A stretch of DNA of 64,000 nucleotides, from positions 299,071 through 363,070 of the forward strand of contig NZ_KB906257.1 in assembly GCF_000381265.1 (NCBI RefSeq), written 5' to 3'. A program made the position numbers and the translations under genes. This document shows, one piece after another, positions 16,447-24,595 of the stretch. The DNA is from Curvibacter lanceolatus ATCC 14669 (GTDB lineage Bacteria > Pseudomonadota > Gammaproteobacteria > Burkholderiales > Burkholderiaceae_C). The stretch's first letter is position 1, and the number at the start of each line of letters is the position of its first letter. The notes below the pieces were generated by a model. That model had not been told where the DNA came from, did not search any database, and saw nothing but the letters and a program-made list of their open reading frames with translations.

Positions 16447-16821
16447 TCAGAACGGCACCCGGCCCAGCCAGATGTCACGGTACATGGCCCAGTCGCCCAT
16501 GAAACTGTAGAGAGGGCGCTTGAAGCTGGCGGGCTTGTTCTTTTCGAAGACGAAATGCCCCACCCAGGCCAGGCCATAGCCGCACAGCAGGCCATACAGC
16601 AGGTACTGCGGGCGCCCGGTGAAGGCCAGCATGGCCAGGCACACCAGGCTCAGCGTGGAGCCCGCAAAGTGCAGGCGCCGGCAGGTGCGGTTGCTGTGCT
16701 CACCCAGGTAGAAGGGGTAGAAATCAGCAAAACGGGTGAATTGGCGCGGGTCGACGCTGGGGGCGGCCGTGCTGGCCGTGCTGGCCGTGCTGGCCGTGGT
16801 GCTGGCGTGGGCTGAGGGCAT
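16447..16821 (-). CDS. DUF962/Mpo1-like membrane protein
   Basis: The 124-residue protein carries the DUF962 motif set FYLGEHSNRTCRRLHF, GYGLAWVGHFVFEKNKPA and PLYSFMGD. In yeast Mpo1 the conserved His residues bind Fe(II) for alpha-oxidation of 2-hydroxy fatty acids; a similar dioxygenase role here is possible. The N-terminus (residues 5-20) is an Ala-Ser-Thr repeat encoded by three tandem 9-bp units at 16771-16797. The Shine-Dalgarno sequence lies inside a perfect hairpin just before the ATG. Confidence 0.85.
   Translation of the reverse strand: MPSAHASTTASTASTASTAAPSVDPRQFTRFADFYPFYLGEHSNRTCRRLHFAGSTLSLVCLAMLAFTGRPQYLLYGLLCGYGLAWVGHFVFEKNKPASFKRPLYSFMGDWAMYRDIWLGRVPF
16771..16797 (+). repeat. 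Three tandem copies of a 9-bp unit in the DUF962 N-terminus
   Basis: The unit GCTGGCCGT is repeated exactly at 16771-16779, 16780-16788 and 16789-16797, with a partial unit before. It encodes Thr-Ala-Ser repeats on the minus strand. Copy number can change without a frameshift. Confidence 0.85.
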
Positions 16822-16824
16822 GGA

Positions 16825-16847
16825 GCGGCTCCTGGGGTAGGAGCCGC
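16825..16847 (-). promoter_or_regulatory. Hairpin that covers the ribosome binding site of the DUF962 gene
   Basis: A perfect 9-bp stem (GCGGCTCCT with AGGAGCCGC, 5-nt loop) ends 3 bp before the minus-strand ATG at 16821. The AGGAG Shine-Dalgarno sequence is part of the stem, so in mRNA it would be paired. It may reduce or regulate translation. Confidence 0.5.
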
Positions 16848-16891
16848 AGTCTAGGCAGCACCTGCCGTTCGTCAGTGTCGCCCCTGTGTCT

Positions 16892-17710
16892 TCAGGCCCT
16901 CAGGAAATCCCGGATCGCGAACAAGGTGTCGTCGGGCGCCTCGCTCATCTGGTGGTGGCCCACCGGCACGTTCACGCTGCACACCGCCTTGCCTGCGGCC
17001 TGGGCCGCCTGGATCAGGCCCTGGGCGGCCTTGGGCGGCGTCATCTGGTCTTGCGTGCCCAGCACGAACAGCACCGGGCAGCTGAGGTCGGCCATGGCCT
17101 GCAGGCCCCCGGCGTACTGGTCGCAGGCCTGGAAACCCCGGTGGAACACGTTCACGGAAGGGTTGCTGCGCAGCACGCGTCGGCCCAGCGCCATGCCGCC
17201 GCCAAACACCCAGGTGCCCGGCCCCAGCGTGGACGGGGGCGCGCACAGGGTGCTGCGCGAAAAGACGTTGATCATGCGCAGCGCCTTCTCGGGCTCGTTG
17301 AGCGAGCTCTCCAGCAGGGCGGGCGACACCTTCATGGGGAAGGCGCAGCCCACCAGCACCAGGTGGCTGACGCGCTGCTGGAGCTGGGCGGCCGCCTGCA
17401 GCGCAATCAGCGAGCCCCAGCTGTGGCCCACCAGGGCGGCCTTGTCGACGCCCGCGGCCTGCAGCAGGTCGCCGATGAAGCGGGCGGCCTGCTCCACGCT
17501 GGCCGGCGCCTCGCCCGCGCTGCGGCAATGGCCGGGCAGGTCGATGGCCAGCACGTTCCAGCCATGGTTGGCCAGGTAGCGGCTTTGCAGAATCCACACG
17601 CTGTGGTCGTTCAGCACACCGTGGATGAAGACCACCGTGGGCTGGGCCGGGTTGAAGGGCTTGCCCCCGGTGTAGCAATAGGTGTCGTGCCCGTTGACCT
17701 TGAGGATCAT
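16892..17710 (-). CDS. Alpha/beta hydrolase
   Basis: The 272-residue protein has an alpha/beta-hydrolase fold: the oxyanion region VVFIHGVLNDHSVW, nucleophile elbow ALVGHSWGSL (Ser near 111), the acid Asp in LFVLGTQDQMTPP and a C-terminal VPVGHHQ catalytic His. Substrate cannot be told from sequence. It begins 3 bp after the metY stop on the same strand, so it is cotranscribed with metY. A role in clearing an ester by-product of homoserine/methionine metabolism is possible but unproven. Confidence 0.88.
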   Translation of the reverse strand: MILKVNGHDTYCYTGGKPFNPAQPTVVFIHGVLNDHSVWILQSRYLANHGWNVLAIDLPGHCRSAGEAPASVEQAARFIGDLLQAAGVDKAALVGHSWGSLIALQAAAQLQQRVSHLVLVGCAFPMKVSPALLESSLNEPEKALRMINVFSRSTLCAPPSTLGPGTWVFGGGMALGRRVLRSNPSVNVFHRGFQACDQYAGGLQAMADLSCPVLFVLGTQDQMTPPKAAQGLIQAAQAAGKAVCSVNVPVGHHQMSEAPDDTLFAIRDFLRA

Positions 17711-17713
17711 GGC

Positions 17714-19033
17714 TCAGCTCCCCGCTTTTTCTGCGGCCTTGAGAGCGCGCTTGAGGTCGTCGATGAGGTCGTCCGGGTCTTCCAGACCGATGGACAGGCG
17801 GATGGTGCCCTGGCTGATGCCGGCGCCGGCCAGTGCCTCGTCGCTCATGCGGAAGTGGGTGGTGCTGGCGGGGTGGATCACCAGTGAGCGGCAGTCGCCC
17901 ACGTTGGCCAGGTGGCTGAAGAGCTTGAGCGCCTCGATGAACTTCTTGCCCTGCTCGCGGTTGCCCTTGAGGTCGAAACTGAACACCGAGCCGGCACCCC
18001 GCGCCCCAAAGCGCAGCAGGCGCTCGGCCAGGGCGTGGCTGGGGTGCGACTCGAGCAGCGGATGCCCGACGCGGGAGACAAAAGGCTGGCTGGCCAGGAA
18101 CTCGACCACCCGGGCGGTGTTGCTCATGTGCCGCTCCATGCGCAGGGGCAGGGTCTCGATGCCTTGCAGGATCAGCCAGGCCGAGTGCGGGCTCAGACAG
18201 GCCCCGAAGTCGCGCAGGCCCTCGCGGCGCGCGCGCAGCAAAAAGGCCCCCACGGTGGACTCTTCACTGAACACCATGTTGTGGAAGCCGTCGTAGGGCT
18301 GGGTCAGCTCGCTGAAGCGGCCGGCCGCGGCCGGGCCGTCCCAGTCGAAACTGCCGCCGTCGACCACGATGCCGCCGATCACCGTGCCATGACCCGACAG
18401 GAACTTGGTGGCCGAGTGGTAGACCAGATCGGCCCCCAGCGTCAGAGGCTTGATCAGGTAGGGCGAGGTGAGGGTGGAGTCGACCAGCAGGGGCACGCCG
18501 GCCTCGTGGGCGATCGCGGCCACGGTGGGGATGTCCAGCACGTCCAGCCCCGGGTTGCCCACGGTTTCGCCGAAGAACAGCTTGGTGTTGGGGCGCACCG
18601 CGGCGCGCCAGCCATCGATGTCACCGGGCTTGACGAAGGTGGTCTCGATGCCAAAACGTCGCAAGGTGTAATGCAGCAGGTTCTGCGAGCCGCCATACAG
18701 GGCGGTCGAAGCCACGATGTGCGAGCCAGCCCCCATCAGGGTGGCCACGCTCAAGTGCAGGGCCGCCTGGCCGCTGGCGGTGGTGATGGCGCCAATACCT
18801 TCTTCCAGGGCCGACACCCGTTGCTCCAGCACGGCGTTGGTGGGGTTGGAGATGCGCGAGTAGACGTGGCCCGAGCGCTCCAGGTTGAACAGGGCGGCCG
18901 CGTGGTCGCTGGACTCGAACACGAAGGAGGTGCTCAGGTGGATGGGCACGGCGCGGGCGCCGGTGCTGGGGTCGGGCGCAGCGCCCGCGTGAAGTGCCAG
19001 GGTGTCGAACCCGGGGTCTGAATAGCCGGCCAT
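17714..19033 (-). CDS. metY: O-acetylhomoserine (thiol)-lyase / PLP-dependent trans-sulfuration enzyme
   Basis: The 439-residue protein belongs to the Cys/Met-metabolism PLP family. Visible features are the TLALHAGAAPDPSTGARAVP start, the tyrosine-containing VYSRISNPTN substrate loop, TTASGQAALHLSVATL cofactor loop and the active-site Lys in LVYHSATKFLSGHGT. Length and features match O-acetylhomoserine sulfhydrylase (direct sulfhydrylation to homocysteine). ATG 19033 was chosen because AGAGGAGA lies just upstream and the family N-terminus begins there; upstream in-frame ATGs lack a ribosome site. It is followed at 3 bp by the alpha/beta hydrolase gene and is divergent from the CBS-domain gene. 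Confidence 0.9.
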   Translation of the reverse strand: MAGYSDPGFDTLALHAGAAPDPSTGARAVPIHLSTSFVFESSDHAAALFNLERSGHVYSRISNPTNAVLEQRVSALEEGIGAITTASGQAALHLSVATLMGAGSHIVASTALYGGSQNLLHYTLRRFGIETTFVKPGDIDGWRAAVRPNTKLFFGETVGNPGLDVLDIPTVAAIAHEAGVPLLVDSTLTSPYLIKPLTLGADLVYHSATKFLSGHGTVIGGIVVDGGSFDWDGPAAAGRFSELTQPYDGFHNMVFSEESTVGAFLLRARREGLRDFGACLSPHSAWLILQGIETLPLRMERHMSNTARVVEFLASQPFVSRVGHPLLESHPSHALAERLLRFGARGAGSVFSFDLKGNREQGKKFIEALKLFSHLANVGDCRSLVIHPASTTHFRMSDEALAGAGISQGTIRLSIGLEDPDDLIDDLKRALKAAEKAGS

Positions 19034-19234
19034 GCAGGGTCTCCTCTGATTTCTCGTGGGGTGCGAGAGCGCATCATAAAAGGGCTGATCCATGTGGCCC
19101 GGGGTGCGCACGCAGAGCTTGCCGTGCTTTGGGCGGCCAACTCGCCGAACTCGTGTCATCAAGGTTGCAAAATCGGTCGGCGAACGGCGAATTCTTCGTT
19201 ATATTCTTTCCAATCAACCGCCAGGAGACGAAAC

Positions 19235-19687
19235 ATGAAAGTCAGCGACATCCTCCGGGTCAAGGGCAACACGCTCTACACCGCCACCCCCGACGAGCCT
19301 CTGGCCAAGGCCATCCAGATCATGTCCGAGAAAGACATCGGCTCCCTGGTCGTCATGGAGCATGGCGACCTGGTCGGGATGCTGACCTTCCGCGAGGTCA
19401 TCATGACCGTGGTGAAGAACGGCGGCGGTGTCGGCACGACCCTGGTGCGCAGCGCCATGGACGACCACCCTCTGACCTGCACCTCGGAAACCGACCTCGA
19501 CGAGGTGCGCCGCATGATGCTGGACCGCCATGCCCGCTACATGCCCGTCATGAACCAGCGCATGTTGATGGGCGTGATCAGCTTCTACGATGTGGCCAAG
19601 GCCGTGGTGGACAGCCAGAACTTCGAAAACAAGATGCTCAAGGCCTACATCCGCGATTGGCCCGAGGAAGACAACAGCGCCAGTTGA
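19235..19687 (+). CDS. Tandem CBS-domain protein
   Basis: The 150-residue protein consists of a CBS pair: MKVSDILRVKG...LVVMEHGDLVGMLTFREV and the second repeat YMPVMNQRMLMGVISFYDVAKAV. Such stand-alone pairs bind adenine nucleotides or SAM and act as energy or redox sensors. The start has an AGGAG-type ribosome site (CCAGGAGACG) at good spacing. A strong intrinsic terminator follows 35 bp after the stop. Confidence 0.9.
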   Translation: MKVSDILRVKGNTLYTATPDEPLAKAIQIMSEKDIGSLVVMEHGDLVGMLTFREVIMTVVKNGGGVGTTLVRSAMDDHPLTCTSETDLDEVRRMMLDRHARYMPVMNQRMLMGVISFYDVAKAVVDSQNFENKMLKAYIRDWPEEDNSAS

Positions 19688-19722
19688 TCGGTGCGGGCCG
19701 CGCTGCCCGCCACCCTCGACCA

Positions 19723-19745
19723 CCGGGCCCCAGGGCCCGGTTTTT
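19723..19745 (+). terminator. Intrinsic terminator of the CBS-domain gene
   Basis: A perfect 8-bp stem (CCGGGCCC with GGGCCCGG, 2-nt loop) is followed by five T residues at 19741-19745. Confidence 0.85.
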
Positions 19746-19756
19746 CGTTGGGGGGG

Positions 19757-21997
19757 TCAGCTCAGCCCGACCTCGTTGCGTTGTTTCAGCCACTGCTCCA
19801 GCTCAGGCGCTGGCAGGGGGCGGCTGAACAGGTAGCCCTGCAGCACCGGCCCGCCCTGGCTTTGCAGCCAGCTCTGTTGATCCCGGGTTTCGACACCCTC
19901 AGCCACCACCTCGATGCTCAGGCTGCGGGCAATGCTCATGACCGACAGGGTGAGGGTGCGCGCCGCCTGGCTGGTGGACAGGTCTTGCACAAAACTTTTG
20001 TCGAGCTTGAGTTCCTGGATGGGCAGGCGGTGCAGGTAGCTCAGGCTGGAATAGCCGGTGCCAAAGTCGTCCAGCGACAGGTAAAAGCCCCGGGCATGCA
20101 GGTCCTGGATATTGGCCGCCGTGATGGAGCGGGTGTCCATCATCACGCTCTCGGTGATCTCCAGCATCAGATCGGCGGGCTGCAGGCCATGTTCACGCAG
20201 CCGGGCCTCCAGCCGGGCCGAAAAATCCGGCTCATGGAAACTCTTGGCCGACAGGTTCAGCGCCACCCGGGGCACGGGCAGGCGGGCCTGGCGCCAACGC
20301 ACCAGCTGCTGGCACACCTCGTCCACCAGCCAGTCGGTCATGGGGCGGATCAGGCCAGCGTCTTCGGCCACCGGGATGAAACGGTCTGGCGGCACCATGC
20401 CCCACTCGGGATGGCGCCAGCGCATCAGGGCCTCCACGCCATACAGGGTTTGCGCGGCGTCGCTGCGGATCTGGGGCTGGTAATGCAGGCCCAGCTGGCC
20501 GAGCTGCAGGGCCTGGCGCAGGGCCAGCTCCAGCGCCGCCCGGGCCTGGGTGCGCTGGTTCATCTCGGGGTTGAACAAGCGCAGGCTGTGGGCCGAGTCG
20601 CTCTTCGCCTGGTACATGGCCTGGTCACCGTGGCGCAGCAGGGCGTCGATGTCCGGCCCATCGGTGGGGAAGAGGGCGATGCCGATGCTGGCCTGGGGTT
20701 GATGGGTCTGTCCATCAATCTGAACGGGCTCGCCAAGGGCCTCCAGCACCCGTTGGGCGGTCTGCACGGCTTGCTCGGCGGAACATCCGGTGAGCAGCAG
20801 CACGAACTCGTCGCCGGACAAGCGCCCCGACAGGTCCCGCGGCCGGACGCTGCGCATGAGCCGCGCGGCGACTTCACACAGCAGGGCATCGCCGGCCGCG
20901 TGCCCCTGGTTGTCGTTGACCCGTTTGAAGCGGTCCAGATCGATGTAGAGCAGGGCGGCCGAGCCGCCTTCCCGGGCCAGCAGGTCGAGCGCGCGTTCGG
21001 CGCTTTGGCGGAACATGGCCCGGTTGGGCAGGCCGGTGAGCACGTCGAAGTAGGCCAGTTGGTGGATGCGTGCCCTGGCCGCCTCGCGCTCCAGGGCGAG
21101 TGCGCACAGGTGCAGGCAGACCTCGACCAGCCGGTGGTGCAGCGCGTCTGGCACACGGTGGTCCTGGAAGTAGAAGGCAAAGGTGCCCACCACCTGCCCC
21201 TGGTGGTTCTTGATCGGGCTGGACCAGCAGGCCTTCAGGCCGGTGGGCGCAAAAACGGCCCGGTAACCGGCCCACAGCGGGTCGGTCTCGATGTCGGTGA
21301 CCAGCACCGGCTCGCCCCGCCAGGCCGCGGTACCGCAGGAGCCCGCGCTGGGCCCGATCGGTGCGCCCTCGATGGCCTGGGCAATGTAGGAGGGCATGCT
21401 CGGGGCGGCCAGCGGGTGCACAAAGCCCTTCTCATCGACCGCCAGGATGGTGGCCGTGACCTCGGGCGCGATGCGTTCAACCTCGCGGCAGACCAGTTTC
21501 ATCAGCTCGCTCAGCGCGATCTCGTTGACCATGCCCTCGAGCACCTTTTTCTGCAGCACCTCGTGCATCTTGGTCAGCGTGATGTCGTTCATCACGGTGA
21601 TCGACTGGGTGCCGCTCAGTGCCCGCGAGGTCTGGTTGACCACCATCGACACCCAGCGGGGCTGCCCGTTGCGGCCATAGACCAGGGTTTCGATGCGGGT
21701 GTGGCCGTGCAGCGCCAGCGCGTCGCGGATGGCCTGGGGCAGGTGCGGGTCGGAGTGTCGCCCCAGCAGCACCTCGTCGGGAGTACGGCCCAGCACCTCA
21801 GCGGGGCTGTAGCCGAACATGCGGGTGAAGCCCTCGTTCACGTAGCAGATGCGTCGCCGGGCGTCGGTGATCAGGATGGCACTGTCGCTGGCGTCCAGCG
21901 CATGAACCACCATGCCCTGGTCCACCTTCGGAGCAGGTGCAGCCGTGGCAGGCAGGGCTGGCTGCCGTTCTGGCTCTGACGGATGGCTTGAAGGCAT
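19757..21997 (-). CDS. PAS-GAF-GGDEF-EAL cyclic-di-GMP signalling protein
   Basis: The 746-residue protein has four domains in order. PAS is at about 35-150 (ILITDARRRICYVNEGFTRMFGYSPAE). GAF is at about 170-315 (ending TFAFYFQDHRVP). GGDEF is at about 325-485 with active-site variant RLSGDEFVLLL. EAL is at about 500-740 with EALMRW, ALNLSAKSF, a conserved LEITES and DDFGTGYSSL motifs. The EAL residues for metal binding look complete, so phosphodiesterase activity is likely. SGDEF is a variant that can still be active. No signal peptide or membrane segment, so it is cytoplasmic. It is divergent from aroC with a 149-bp gap. Confidence 0.92.
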   Translation of the reverse strand: MPSSHPSEPERQPALPATAAPAPKVDQGMVVHALDASDSAILITDARRRICYVNEGFTRMFGYSPAEVLGRTPDEVLLGRHSDPHLPQAIRDALALHGHTRIETLVYGRNGQPRWVSMVVNQTSRALSGTQSITVMNDITLTKMHEVLQKKVLEGMVNEIALSELMKLVCREVERIAPEVTATILAVDEKGFVHPLAAPSMPSYIAQAIEGAPIGPSAGSCGTAAWRGEPVLVTDIETDPLWAGYRAVFAPTGLKACWSSPIKNHQGQVVGTFAFYFQDHRVPDALHHRLVEVCLHLCALALEREAARARIHQLAYFDVLTGLPNRAMFRQSAERALDLLAREGGSAALLYIDLDRFKRVNDNQGHAAGDALLCEVAARLMRSVRPRDLSGRLSGDEFVLLLTGCSAEQAVQTAQRVLEALGEPVQIDGQTHQPQASIGIALFPTDGPDIDALLRHGDQAMYQAKSDSAHSLRLFNPEMNQRTQARAALELALRQALQLGQLGLHYQPQIRSDAAQTLYGVEALMRWRHPEWGMVPPDRFIPVAEDAGLIRPMTDWLVDEVCQQLVRWRQARLPVPRVALNLSAKSFHEPDFSARLEARLREHGLQPADLMLEITESVMMDTRSITAANIQDLHARGFYLSLDDFGTGYSSLSYLHRLPIQELKLDKSFVQDLSTSQAARTLTLSVMSIARSLSIEVVAEGVETRDQQSWLQSQGGPVLQGYLFSRPLPAPELEQWLKQRNEVGLS

Positions 21998-22134
21998 GGG
22001 CGTCTCGCGCTGGGATGTCCCCTGTTAAGCACATCGTAGCAGGGTGTAACAAGGTTGAAGGGAGGGATTTACATGGGTTTTGCCGGCTACATCCGGGCCG
22101 TTTGTGAGCTGCGGTCAGCCCCGCGTCACTCTGG

Positions 22135-22140
22135 GATAAT
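22135..22140 (+). promoter_or_regulatory. -10 element giving a leaderless aroC mRNA
   Basis: GATAAT ends 6 nt before the ATG of aroC, which would place +1 on the A of the start codon. No Shine-Dalgarno sequence is present. The -35 box is poor. Confidence 0.5.
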
Positions 22141-22146
22141 CGCGAC

Positions 22147-23244
22147 ATGAGCGGCAATACCCTTGGAACCCTTTTCTCCGTCACCAACTTTGGTGAATCC
22201 CACGGCCCGGCCATCGGCTGCGTGATCGACGGCTGCCCGCCGGGCATGCAACTCAGCGAGGCCGACATCCAGGTCGAGCTGGACCGGCGCCGCCCAGGCA
22301 CCAGCCGCCACGTCACCCAGCGCCAGGAGCCTGACACGGTGGAGATCCTCTCCGGCGTCTATGAGGGGCAGACCACGGGCACCCCGATCGCCTTGCTGAT
22401 CCGCAACACCGACCAGCGTAGCAAGGACTACAGCAACATCGCCCAGAGCTTTCGCCCTGGCCACGCCGATTACAGCTACTGGCACAAGTACGGTGTGCGC
22501 GACCCGCGCGGCGGCGGCCGTTCTTCGGCCCGGCTGACGGCCCCCACCGTGGCGGCCGGTGCGGTGGCCCGCAAGTGGCTGTTCGAGAAGCACGGCATCG
22601 TGCTGCGCGGCTGCATGACGGCAGTGGGCGAGGTCGAGATCCCGTTCGAAAGCTGGGACCACGTGCCCAACAACCCCTTTTACGCCCCGGTGGCCGACGT
22701 CCAGAACCTGGAAGACTACATGGACGCGCTGCGCAAGGCCGGAGATTCGTGCGGTGCCCGCATCCGGGTGGTGGCCTCCAACGTGCCTGTGGGCCTGGGT
22801 GAGCCCCTGTACGACCGCCTGGACGCCGACATCGCCCACGCCATGATGGGCCTGAACGCCGTCAAGGCGGTGGAAATCGGTGCCGGCTTTGCCAGCGTGA
22901 GCCAGCGCGGCACCAACCATGGGGATTCGCTGTCGCCCGAGGGCTTTCGCAGCAACAACGCCGGCGGCATCCTGGGCGGCATCAGCACCGGGCAGGACAT
23001 CGAGGTCAGCCTGGGCATCAAGCCGACCAGCTCGATCATCTCGCCGCGCGAATCGATCGACGTCAATGGCCAGCCGGTGGAGGTGGTCACCAAAGGCCGC
23101 CATGACCCCTGTGTCGGCATCCGTGCCACGCCGATTGCCGAGGCCCTGCTGGCCCTGGTGCTGATGGACCATGTGCTGCGCCACCGCGCCCAATGTGGTG
23201 ATGTGCGCCTGCCGGTGCCTCCGATCCCGGGTTCTGCGGCCTGA
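22147..23244 (+). CDS. aroC: Chorismate synthase
   Basis: The 365-residue protein is a full-length chorismate synthase. It starts [20 protein letters not shown], has the [21 protein letters not shown] region and the C-terminal [17 protein letters not shown] motif with FMN contacts. It converts 5-enolpyruvylshikimate-3-phosphate to chorismate, last step of the shikimate pathway, using reduced FMN. An MFS permease gene follows 17 bp downstream. Confidence 0.98.
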   Translation: MSGNTLGTLFSVTNFGESHGPAIGCVIDGCPPGMQLSEADIQVELDRRRPGTSRHVTQRQEPDTVEILSGVYEGQTTGTPIALLIRNTDQRSKDYSNIAQSFRPGHADYSYWHKYGVRDPRGGGRSSARLTAPTVAAGAVARKWLFEKHGIVLRGCMTAVGEVEIPFESWDHVPNNPFYAPVADVQNLEDYMDALRKAGDSCGARIRVVASNVPVGLGEPLYDRLDADIAHAMMGLNAVKAVEIGAGFASVSQRGTNHGDSLSPEGFRSNNAGGILGGISTGQDIEVSLGIKPTSSIISPRESIDVNGQPVEVVTKGRHDPCVGIRATPIAEALLALVLMDHVLRHRAQCGDVRLPVPPIPGSAA

Positions 23245-23261
23245 ACCGGCAGGGTCTGGCG

Positions 23262-24470
23262 GTGTCTGCTCCTTCGGTGGCGCCGGCCCAGCCGGCGTCC
23301 ATGCGGGCCTTGCTGCCTTTTGGCGCGCTGTCGGCCAGCTATTTCGCCCACATCGGGTTTTTCAACCCCTATCTGCCGCTGTGGCTCAAGGACCTGGGCC
23401 TGCCGCTGCTGGCCATCAGCCTGCTGACCTCGGCGCAGTCGCTGACCCGGCTTTTTGCGCCCTATGTGTGGGGCGCGCTGTCTGACCGCACCGGCGAGCG
23501 CGTGCGCCTGATGCGTTACAGCGCCACGGCCGCCCTGGTGCTGTCGCTGGGCCTGTGGTGGCCCCAGGCCGGTGTGTGGTGGCTGGGGGCCGTGCTGCTG
23601 CTGATGTTTTCGCACACCAGCGCCATGATGCCCATGAGCGAGGCCGCCATGGCCCATCTGGTGAGCCAGGGCGGGCAGTTTGACGCCAGGCGCTACGGGC
23701 GGGTTCGGCTCTGGGGCTCGCTGGGCTTTTTGTTGACGGTGTTTGCGGCGGGCAGCTGGTTCGAGCTGTTCGGCATGGGTCACTTCCCGGGCTGGACCCT
23801 GTTCACCTTGCTGGCGGTGGTGGGCAGCACCTGGTGGCTGCCGGACCACCGCGAGGCCGTGCAGCAAGCCCGGCACGAACACTTGCCGGTGTGGCCGGTG
23901 CTGCGCCAGCCCGAGGTGCGCTGGTTCTTCGCCTCGATCTTTTTTCATGTGCTGTCGCATGTCAGCCTGTATGTCTTCTTCTCGCTGTACCTGGACTCGC
24001 TGGGCTACAGCAAGGCGCTGATCGGCGTGCTGTGGGCCGTGTCGGTGGTGGTGGAGGTGAGCTGGTTCTTCACCCAGAGCCGCTGGCTGCCCCGCTGGCC
24101 GCTGACCGTCTGGCTGGTGTTGTGTGGTCTGGTGATGGCCGTGCGCATGGGCTTCACGGCCGCTTTTGGTGCTTCGCTGGCGGTGTTGCTGGTGGTGCAA
24201 TGTGTGCATGCCCTGACCTTTGCCGCCCACCACACCGCCTGCATCGCCCTGGTGTCGCACTACTTTCCGGCGCGCCTGCGGGGGCGCGGTCAGGCCTTGT
24301 TCACGGTGATCGGCTATGGCCTGTCGGGTGTGACCGGGGGGCTGGGCGGGGGCTTTCTGGCCAAGGCCTTCGGGCTCTCCAGCGTGTATTGGGCTGCCTG
24401 CGCCATGGCCTTGCTGGGCAGTGCCTGCGCCTGGCGCCTGTACCGGCTGGCGCACCACCTGCGCACTTGA
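23262..24470 (+). CDS. Major facilitator superfamily transporter (HcaT/PPP-like)
   Basis: The 402-residue protein has twelve predicted helices. The FFNPYLPLWLKDLGL start and the RLFAPYVWGALSDRTGERVRL loop (MFS motif A variant) fit the 3-phenylpropionate/HcaT-type MFS_1_like group, also seen in the nucleoside H+ symporter lineage. Substrate is unknown. GTG start 17 bp after aroC indicates cotranscription, common for this pair in related genomes as far as I recall. Confidence 0.85.
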   Translation: MSAPSVAPAQPASMRALLPFGALSASYFAHIGFFNPYLPLWLKDLGLPLLAISLLTSAQSLTRLFAPYVWGALSDRTGERVRLMRYSATAALVLSLGLWWPQAGVWWLGAVLLLMFSHTSAMMPMSEAAMAHLVSQGGQFDARRYGRVRLWGSLGFLLTVFAAGSWFELFGMGHFPGWTLFTLLAVVGSTWWLPDHREAVQQARHEHLPVWPVLRQPEVRWFFASIFFHVLSHVSLYVFFSLYLDSLGYSKALIGVLWAVSVVVEVSWFFTQSRWLPRWPLTVWLVLCGLVMAVRMGFTAAFGASLAVLLVVQCVHALTFAAHHTACIALVSHYFPARLRGRGQALFTVIGYGLSGVTGGLGGGFLAKAFGLSSVYWAACAMALLGSACAWRLYRLAHHLRT

Positions 24471-24595
24471 GCCCAGGCGCGGTGCCATGGAGTCGGCCCC
24501 GGCCGCCTTTGTTCGGATGCCGTCACCTCGGTGAACCTGGGGCCACCGGCGCTGGCCTAGGATCGTGCGGCGTTCATTTTGTGAGGAGCCGCACC

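Noticed and set aside
19691..21979. 762-codon plus-strand frame opposite the GGDEF-EAL gene
   Set aside because: Antisense shadow with low-complexity composition; the minus-strand protein has four clear domains.
22716..24488. 590-codon minus-strand frame opposite aroC and the MFS gene
   Set aside because: Gln/Arg/His-rich shadow; it crosses two well-identified genes.
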